Below, in pieces: positions 57,248 through 64,000 of a stretch of 64,000 bases of DNA. Each line of letters starts with the position of its first letter. Position 1 is the first letter of the stretch. A program made the position numbers and the translations under genes. The notes under the pieces were generated by a model, which did no database searches, was not told the DNA's origin, and saw only the letters and a program-made list of their open reading frames with translations. The stretch is from assembly GCA_003290165.1 (NCBI GenBank), contig QNQO01010705.1:1-64000 (forward strand), given 5' to 3'. The stretch comes from Berberis thunbergii (taxonomy: Eukaryota > Streptophyta > Magnoliopsida > Ranunculales > Berberidaceae).

Positions 57248-58032
57248 GTTAACTAATTTTAAATCATCATACCTTCTATTTTCTGCATTTCATTTTGGGT
57301 TTTCTGTGTTTTTTGGATATGTGGATCTCATTTTTTTCCAGCTATATTCTAATCGTTCTCCACCCATTAGATTAGTGTGGTTGGTAGGTTTGTCCAACCA
57401 ACATTAGCTTTCTGAAGAGATCAGAAAGAAAGAAAGAAATAAATAAATAAAGAAATCTGATATTATCCATCCCACATCTTTTCCCTACAATTGCAATGAC
57501 AGGTCATGCATACCTCATCCTGTTCAATAGTATTTAAAATTGTTTACACCAATTCCTGCTTTCAGTTTCCTTCATGACCATCTTCATTGAGGGCTTGAAC
57601 AACCCTTCAGATCATGGAGCCCCATTACTTGGAATGTGAATGATAGTCCTGATGCAGTTTCTCCTTCCCCAAGGTATCATCTTTAAATATGTTTTAATGT
57701 GGATCCAATCTCCTAATAAGACATGAAGAACACTTCAATTTCAATTGTGAGAGAGACCTTAAACCCTTCAAACCAATTCATAATTATTCGGGTTTAGGGA
57801 ATCTCTCTAGATCAGTTTTTATTTGTTTTCAACTTTGGGTATTCATCCTTCAGTTTAATTTTAAAGTGAATAATGTTGATTAATCTATTTTGGACCACCT
57901 ACAAGTATTGTATTTTCATTGATGTTGAGATTTCGGTTGTTGTTTATTTGATTTAACGTTGTTCCCATTCATTTATATTTTCTTTTATTTGATTGATTGT
58001 GTGCTATTATTCTCTGTGCTCTAATTGTAGTT
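57248..58032. other. Spacer between stranded exons
   Basis: No exon recognised. A degenerate GAAAGAAAGAAATAAATAAA microsatellite lies near 57425-57450. Confidence 0.4.
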
Positions 58033-58347
58033 TGGCCTAGATGCACTAGATGTTTTGGACCACCATGCATCTGAGAACCCGGAGCTTCCAGATGCACTAG
58101 ATGCAAAGGGCATTGTATTTCTTGGCCCCCCAGCTTCATCTATGGCAGCACTAGGAGATCAAATTGGTTCGTTTCTAATTGCTCAATCAGCAGGAATACC
58201 AACTGTCCCAGTATCGGATAAGCACAAAAATTAAAGCTTCTAGCCTGTGTTTACACAACTGAGGAGGCAGTAGCAAGCTGTCAGGTGGTGGGTTACCCTG
58301 CAATGATAAAGGCATCTTGGGGTGGTGGTGGCAAGGGTATAAGAAAG
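58033..58347 (+). pseudogene. Acetyl-CoA carboxylase (homomeric) biotin-carboxylase exon, broken
   Basis: From 58064 the frame reads [40 protein letters not shown] and [11 protein letters not shown], part of the biotin carboxylase domain of the plant cytosolic multidomain acetyl-CoA carboxylase. Roughly 75 bases are then missing and the frame changes. After the gap VYTTEEAVASCQVVGYPAMI and KASWGGGGKGIRK (the ATP-grasp glycine-rich loop) follow, ending at AAAG|GTTTGT, the expected donor. Upstream of 58064 a VWP-like string is also out of frame. No flanking exons were found. It is non-functional. Confidence 0.88.
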
Positions 58348-59560
58348 GTTTGTTTCCTGCTCGACACAATATATTCTTTAGATATACAAACTCCAAAGTA
58401 AATCTTAGTAATCATAACTAGGAATGTTGACAGTCATGTTGTTAGTGTATATATGTTATGTGGTATCATTTTTTATTTTTATGTTTTATTTTTGGAATGT
58501 TATCTCAACTCTTATATGGTTCATCCTAGCTAGCTATAATACCATGTTGTTAGCTATAAAGGCATTGTTATTTTAAATACAATTTTATAGTAATTGCAAA
58601 TATTAAAAAAATTAGTTTAATAAAAATTTATTTTTAGTCATCTCGGAGCGTATGATTTCTTTATGTTTATACAATTTTGTCATTGTGACATTCCCCTACT
58701 TTTTTGTTTTCAACGTAATTTTATATGTAATTGCAAATATTAAAGCAATGAATTGTTTGTTCATAAGTGGCGTAAAACCTCCAACCAAAAAAATATTTGA
58801 AATTAATATCTAAAATAATAACTAAATAATTCAATGAAAATATATGTCACTAGCCAATTTGTACAGAATTTGAGCCTCATATAAACATTTTTTGATGAAA
58901 TTGTGTTAGGATCTTATTATGTTCGTAAATTTCTGATTTTTTTTTGCTTCAATTAGATATTTATCCTAATTATTTTGTGATTTTAGTTATATATTCTAGT
59001 TATTACGCAGTTTTGCACCTTGCTAAGGTTATTAATATTGTGACTTTATTTTAGCTTAAAATTGAATTACACTTAATTCAATTTGATATATGCAATGTAT
59101 TTTTTTTTATTTTACGAACTCGAAGTAGATTCTTTTGCTTACCATTTCACCCCTCTTTTGACTAAAATTCCGATTTCGCCGCTGTTGGGAATAGAATAAA
59201 AAGCGTAGCTGCAAAACACAACACAATAAAGAGGAGGAGGAAGAAGAAAAAATGGCAACCATAACAGGTCGGTCCTAACGAGATTGTGTGAAGGAATCAA
59301 TCTTTGATGTCAATTTATGTGGTTGCCTCCTCTTCTCATCTCTCTTTCTATCTCTTCCCTCTATCGCATCTCTCTCAGAGTCAATCGCAGCCTTCTGAAT
59401 CACCGCCAGCAGATCTCAACCATGCCATATGCTGCATATGCTACAGTATATAATAAGATGAGGCCAAGGAGGAGCTACCACCTCCTTTACTACATAGTGG
59501 GCTGATACCTCCTTGTTCGTACAAACAAACACTTTTCGCCTAATTTCCACCCAACTTTCC
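58348..59560. other. Spacer and pseudokinase upstream region
   Basis: A+T-rich with no gene recognised up to about 59170. The last 300 bp hold a purine-rich leader-like stretch (AGAGGAGGAGGAAGAAGAAA) and a short upstream ATG at 59251. Confidence 0.4.
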
Positions 59561-59675
59561 TTTGAGACAAACCTCCATTCTCACTTCTTGCTATGCTACG
59601 CTTATCTACCCACGCAATTTTGCACTACGAACTCCCCAGTTCCGTCGTACTTATCCGAATTCTGGTTCTTTCTTG

Positions 59676-60968
59676 ATGTGTAAATCGAAAACCAATACCG
59701 ATGTGATCGAACCAAAAACTAATCGACCCTCTCGAACATCAACAAGATCATCAGCAACAATGGATTCACATCGAACACCGAAGCTACCTTCAACTTCAAA
59801 CCCATCAACAAGCTACAACAACACCACCACAAGTGAAAAGTACAACAACAGTTCAAGAACCTCAGCTGCATCAACTTCAAGCCGTACATCTCTCACAAGC
59901 CTCCGAGATTCTCTCCCTGAGAACCCTCACATTCACATATACGATTTCTCCGAAATCTCCACCGCCACCAACAACTTTCTCGTCAAGCGTCTCTCCTCAG
60001 CCACCACCTCCTCCTGGCGGTGCGTAATTCGAGGCAAAGACAGTATAGTCATACAAAGGAAGTTCCGCCATTCAATCGAAGCTTCAGAGCTTCGCGAACG
60101 GCTAGGAATGATCTGCAAAAGCCACCACGTCAGCTTGAGCAAGCTAAGGGGTGCTTCTATCTCTGGTGATCATATTTATCTTGTTTATGATTACATTAAC
60201 GGAGCCAATCTCGCGGAGTGTCTTCGCAACCCCAAGAACCCTAACTTCACCGTTCTTTCAAGTTGGATCTCTAGAATGCAAGTTGCCACTGATGTCGCGC
60301 AAGGGTTGGAATACATTCATCATTATACAGGATTGAATTTGAGTTTGGTGCATAATCATATCAAGAGTTCGAGTGTAATTATCACCGAGCCTTCTTTGAA
60401 TGCGAAGATATGTCATTTTGGTACATCTGAACTTTGTGGAGAAATAAATAGAGATCAAAATGATCAAGTTATTAAAGAAGAAGAAGAGTCGTCGAAAAAT
60501 AAAATGTTACATAGGTTGGATAGTAGAGTGACGAAATTCGAAGGAACACGAGGTTATATGTCACCAGAAATTCAACATGGTGGGTATGCAACACAGAAAT
60601 CTGATGTGTATGCATTCGGTGTGGTGATGTTAGAACTTTTATCAGGCATAGAGCCATTGAAGTATCGATATGATCGAGTTAAAGGCGATTATGAGAGGGT
60701 TTCTGTAATTGAAACTGCCAGAGAGGCCATTGAAGATGAATGGAAATTGAGGACATGGATTGATAGGAGGTTGAAGGATTCATTTCCAGTTGAGGTGGCA
60801 GAGAAGATGACTCGCATAGTGCTGGATTGCGTCGATACGGAGCCTGATAAACGGCCGGATATGCGCCGTGTTGCAGGGAAGATCTCCAAGCTTTATCTGA
60901 AGTCGATGAAGTGGGCGGAGAAGATGAGACTTCCTACTGAGTTTACTGTGTCTTTTGCTGGGCGTTGA
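59676..60968 (+). CDS. Receptor-like cytoplasmic pseudokinase (LysM-RLK3-like), intronless
   Basis: The start at 59676 (MCKSKTNTDVIE) gives 430 residues; an upstream in-frame ATG at 59562 would add 38, but the MCKSK start matches what I recall of related plant proteins. A Ser/Thr-rich low-complexity N terminus (about 1-75) is followed by a kinase-like domain from IYDFSEISTATNNF to the C terminus. There is no signal peptide, transmembrane segment or LysM domain, despite the name often given to this family. The beta-3 VAIK lysine position reads IVIQ, the catalytic HRD is HNH (residues 226-228) and DFG is HFG (247-249), while RGYMSPE and the SDVYAFGVVMLELL segment are intact. It is thus a probable pseudokinase acting by binding rather than phosphorylation. 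The frame is clean, so this is a real gene by all signs. Confidence 0.87.
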   Translation: MCKSKTNTDVIEPKTNRPSRTSTRSSATMDSHRTPKLPSTSNPSTSYNNTTTSEKYNNSSRTSAASTSSRTSLTSLRDSLPENPHIHIYDFSEISTATNNFLVKRLSSATTSSWRCVIRGKDSIVIQRKFRHSIEASELRERLGMICKSHHVSLSKLRGASISGDHIYLVYDYINGANLAECLRNPKNPNFTVLSSWISRMQVATDVAQGLEYIHHYTGLNLSLVHNHIKSSSVIITEPSLNAKICHFGTSELCGEINRDQNDQVIKEEEESSKNKMLHRLDSRVTKFEGTRGYMSPEIQHGGYATQKSDVYAFGVVMLELLSGIEPLKYRYDRVKGDYERVSVIETAREAIEDEWKLRTWIDRRLKDSFPVEVAEKMTRIVLDCVDTEPDKRPDMRRVAGKISKLYLKSMKWAEKMRLPTEFTVSFAGR

Positions 60969-61638
60969 GGATTTTGATTTTGATTTTGATTAATTAAATC
61001 TCTTGCAATGTGATTAGAAAATTTTGTAAACTACTTAGTGGCTATTTTTTTAATACTTTTTTTTTCAAGGGATGGGATTTTTTTATAATGTAAAATGAGT
61101 CGATGTGACGCAACTACTGAAAAATGTATAATTTAACAAGCAAGGAAATCTCCGGTTTAGATGCCACCTGTGGATGCTCTTGTAGATTTTTGTGCAAAAA
61201 GAGTTTATGCAAAATTTGCTCATGGATTTGGACCTAAACCCTGGATATGAAGCGTGGGATGTTGGATTTAAGTAGTAATGATGTCAAAGATTTGTGACAG
61301 ATGAAATCACAAGTCCAACTTCAGACGGCATTCAGGATGGAAGGGATTAAGGGATTGAAAAAAAGAGTCAAAGACTTCCAAACATACTCAACCTCCATAA
61401 AGTTGAGTTGATTTAGAATCTTCAAGTTCACATTGCCAATTCTGTCACAAACTTATCAAAGAGTTCACACATGGCTAAAGATGAAAGCTGTAATGATGCT
61501 GACATGAAGTCGTCTAATGCATACACAAGAAGTCAAATTATACTTACCTTAGTGAGTGCTCTAAAGAATCACATCATTCAATAATACTTCCGTTCTGGCT
61601 AAGATTAGCTTTTAATATCATGACTTCAAAGAGAAGCA
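60969..61638. other. Pseudokinase 3' region and spacer
   Basis: GATTTTGATTTTGATT repeats follow the stop. No gene recognised further on. Confidence 0.4.
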
Positions 61639-61647
61639 AAACAAAAA

Positions 61648-61815
61648 GAGTTATTCTAAATGGCGAGGAAATGAGCGAGGGGAGGGAGGGAGGTGGTGGG
61701 ATGGGAACCGTTCACCTCCCTCGGGATGTGTGGAGGGAGGTGAACGGTTCCCATCCCACCACCTCCCTCCCCTCGCTCATTTTCTCGCCCACTTCCTCGA
61801 CATTTAGAATTTCTG
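61648..61815. mobile_element. Fold-back MITE (MULE type), copy 4
   Basis: A 168-bp element made of two arms of about 80 bp (GAACCGTTCACCTCCCTC and its inverse nearest the centre) with TTCTAAATGGCGAGG / CCTCGACATTTAGAA ends. It is flanked by perfect 9-bp duplications AAACAAAAA (61639-61647 and 61816-61824). It forms an almost loop-free hairpin. Open frames over it on both strands are by-products. Confidence 0.88.
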
Positions 61816-61824
61816 AAACAAAAA

Positions 61825-62007
61825 TGCGCATTGGATTCCATTGACCTGAACAAAATTCAAGTCTGTCAACTAGACCGGCAAGGTACAAAGGGTGATTTCC
61901 ATCATCACATCCAAACAAGATTCAAGTTCCTCTCACCAGAGATTTGAGACAACCTAATTTTGCTCTCTTGTCATTCTAATCATCTACAGCGAATCCCAAC
62001 ATTTTCC
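61825..62007. other. Spacer, no gene seen
   Basis: Nothing recognised. Confidence 0.4.
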
Positions 62008-63081
62008 AATCCCTTAATCATGATCCCTTCCTACAATGAGTGGATACCAATGTTTAAGCTGAGACTATAATGCAAAACCAGCGATATAATATAAAAATCA
62101 AATAACCACCCCGGCAACTTTAAAATTGGTTTACCCTATACTATTCCTCCCCTATTCTTTAATGAAAGTCATTGTCATCTGAACAATGCCAATTCCAAGA
62201 TAAATCAAATCATGCTGAACACCCAAAGAGACCACCCTCTTCCTAAATCCATCTGCCCCAATCTCCTCTCCCTTTTCCCTTCTGATCCCCTAATCTGCTA
62301 GGTTGGAGACCATAGTTGCATATTGTCTGAGCTCGTATCTCTATCCAGATGAAATCTGTTTTGGAACCATTTCTAAAGTGAAGTGCAAGGCAAGGGCTTC
62401 CTCAATATTAGCCTATAAAAGTGATTGAATAGGACTCCGGCGAATGACGAAATGAGGGGTCTATGATGACCCCTCTAGCCATGTAAGGGAAGACAAGACA
62501 AGAGATTCTATGAAGAGATGTTCATTGATCACTCCTTTTGGCCCAACTTATGGTTTCAAACCACATCCTTTAGCCCTTTACGACAATCCTAGTGAAACAA
62601 GCAGGTCCACCAGCAGAAACCCTATGCACAATGGCACCAATGTAGGAACAGCAAATGTTCAGATAAGCAGAAAGATGAAAAAAGTTGAAGAACAAGCTAC
62701 CAAGTTAGCCCAAACATAACAAAAAAGATAATCAAGAACTCTCAGCATGATGTAACCGCATCCAAAAATGCAAATCAAAGGCGTGCCTAAAATCACCAGG
62801 CATCTTATAGAGAAGGGGCACAATTGAAATCTCCTCATATAAGCATGAATAGGTTAATAGGACCCACCTCATGAATCTTTTTTTTTGAAAGGCAAGCGTG
62901 CCGCCGGTGGACGTGGGGATTAAACCACCACAGCCTTAACCATCCAATCAGGCTACCATTGGCAAATAACATATAATATTTTCTTTCATTTTATATTATA
63001 TCGCTGGTTTTGCATTATCTACAATCTCAACTTAAACAATGATATCTACACATTCTAGGAAGGGATCATGATCAAGGGATT
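62008..63081. repeat. Long inverted repeat: ~90-bp arms 1.07 kb apart
   Basis: The left arm 62008-62096 and right arm 62989-63081 are inverse copies at roughly 85% by eye, sharing AATCCCTT(A/G)ATCATGATCC, TGTTTAAG and AATGCAAAACCAGCGATATA. The arms could be the terminal inverted repeats of an unclassified element or an inverted duplication. A target-site duplication was not found. The interior has no recognised gene but holds the short dispersed repeat at 62878-62968. Confidence 0.65.
62878..62968 (-). repeat. Short dispersed repeat, second copy (SINE-like?)
   Basis: On the minus strand TAGCCTGATTGG (A-box-like) precedes GGTTTAATCCC (B-box-like), with an A tract at the 3' end. The same core occurs in the PAL intron at 12757-12832. 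The A-to-B spacing here is too short for a normal tRNA promoter, so SINE identity is tentative. Confidence 0.4.
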
Positions 63082-64000
63082 AAGTGAATCTTATAACAAT
63101 GATATCACCTCATGAATCTTATAAAACATGAATCTTATGAGGAATCGATTTCCTGTTAGTAAATAGACAACCAACAAACGGAAATCCGCATAACAAGGGA
63201 AATGGAATTCCCAAGGAAAATGGCTTACCAAACAGATCCTTGGAGAAATAAGCCAGCAGGCTAGGAAGTTCAAGTAAAATTAGATGTATTTTGATAGGAA
63301 TGGAATATTGCTTTCTACAACTTAATAGAAATGATCTAATATCCGTTAAAGCATTAACAACTAAGCATACAACATAACAAAGAATTCCTACTTAGCTCCC
63401 CTTTAAACCAGCAGTGTATGGACCATCTACATGATAACATGTCGAAATTTCAATCACATCTGGTTTCTTGAAGTTTGACCATGCTTCAAATCAAAACCCA
63501 GATGTTCCCTTAACCCAAAATATCCCAACAGAAGGCATTGGGGATAAAACACCAGATCTTACTGCTTCCTTTTTTGGAAGCTTTGTGCTTACATTTATGC
63601 AACACATCCACAATTGGAGAACAGCCAATATACACCGAAACCATCAGTGAAACAATTCTCTATGTCCCAAAGAATCCCCATAATAGTACCTCATTCATGA
63701 AGGCCTCTTGTAGTCAAAGACACACCATCACCCCCTAAAATAAATAAATAATGATAATAATAATAATAATATTCCACATTATGGGAAATTGATGGTTAAG
63801 TCCATTCCCTTTCCTAATCACTACAAACATCCTTGGAAAACCATCTTTGAAGGCCAAATCACACTACATTTTTTTAAGTATTTTTATAAACAAAAGGTGG
63901 GGCGGGGCAAAATATATACTAACAAACCACTCCTCAGTAAGCTATACATCATGTGGAAACATTAGGGAAAACTATACATTCCCAACTGCACATACAAGAA
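63082..64000. other. Spacer to window end, no gene seen
   Basis: About 63120-63240 resembles 7620-7730. An (AAT)n microsatellite lies near 63748-63772. No exon recognised. Confidence 0.4.

Noticed and set aside
59562..59675. Upstream in-frame ATG of the pseudokinase
   Set aside because: The 38 added residues lack kinase-family similarity, while MCKSK at 59676 fits the family N terminus; not fully excluded.

Overview
The window is nuclear DNA from a flowering plant, most likely a eudicot; the species cannot be told from sequence alone. Evidence: a two-exon phenylalanine ammonia-lyase gene, a 15-exon cytosolic chaperonin gene with GT-AG introns, A+T-rich spacers, and many plant-type transposons. 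Only four loci look like working genes: PAL (+, 11893-15370), CCT6/TCP-1 zeta (-, 17077-25541), a small secreted peptide gene (+, 33613-33855) and an intronless receptor-like pseudokinase (+, about 59676-60968). They are unrelated in function and do not form a cluster.

Left flank (1-6151): a wrecked Ty1/copia polyprotein containing a 26-base G run, then a CACTA-like region. That region holds subterminal TAGCTACGG/CCGTCGCTA repeats, GATC-rich purine arrays, tRNA-like segments and a broken FLX-like exon. The interval 6152-11500 is spacer with a hAT-type MITE and a MULE-type fold-back MITE. PAL and its promoter follow, then a second fold-back MITE, then CCT6, which carries another MITE in an intron.

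Centre (25.6-47.4 kb): a field of non-autonomous elements. Two hAT-like families with 8-bp target-site duplications are present (TAGGGGTGGGCA ends, three copies; TAGGGATGGCA ends, two copies). A second CACTA-like element is split by one of these hATs. The standout is 45193-46765: perfect 8-bp duplications enclose a genomic copy of the 5' part of an alpha-tubulin gene, with TATA box, start codon, two introns and part of exon 3. It is a Pack-type hAT element. The last exon of a glucose-6-phosphate 1-epimerase survives at 35.8 kb.

Right part (47.4-64 kb): a minus-strand, non-autonomous LTR retrotransposon (47431-55752, 5-bp duplications) with a long LTR-like unit (48306-51778) nested in it. The nested unit contains a fused chaperonin-60 alpha / PPR gene fragment. 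Next come isolated exons of a VHS-domain (TOM1-like) gene and a broken acetyl-CoA carboxylase exon, the pseudokinase gene, a fourth fold-back MITE, and a 90-bp inverted repeat spanning 1.07 kb. The main theme is transposons that capture, shuffle and nest pieces of host genes. Target-site duplications and exon borders were read by eye; family names for repeats rest on termini and duplication length, since no intact transposase or reverse transcriptase is visible.
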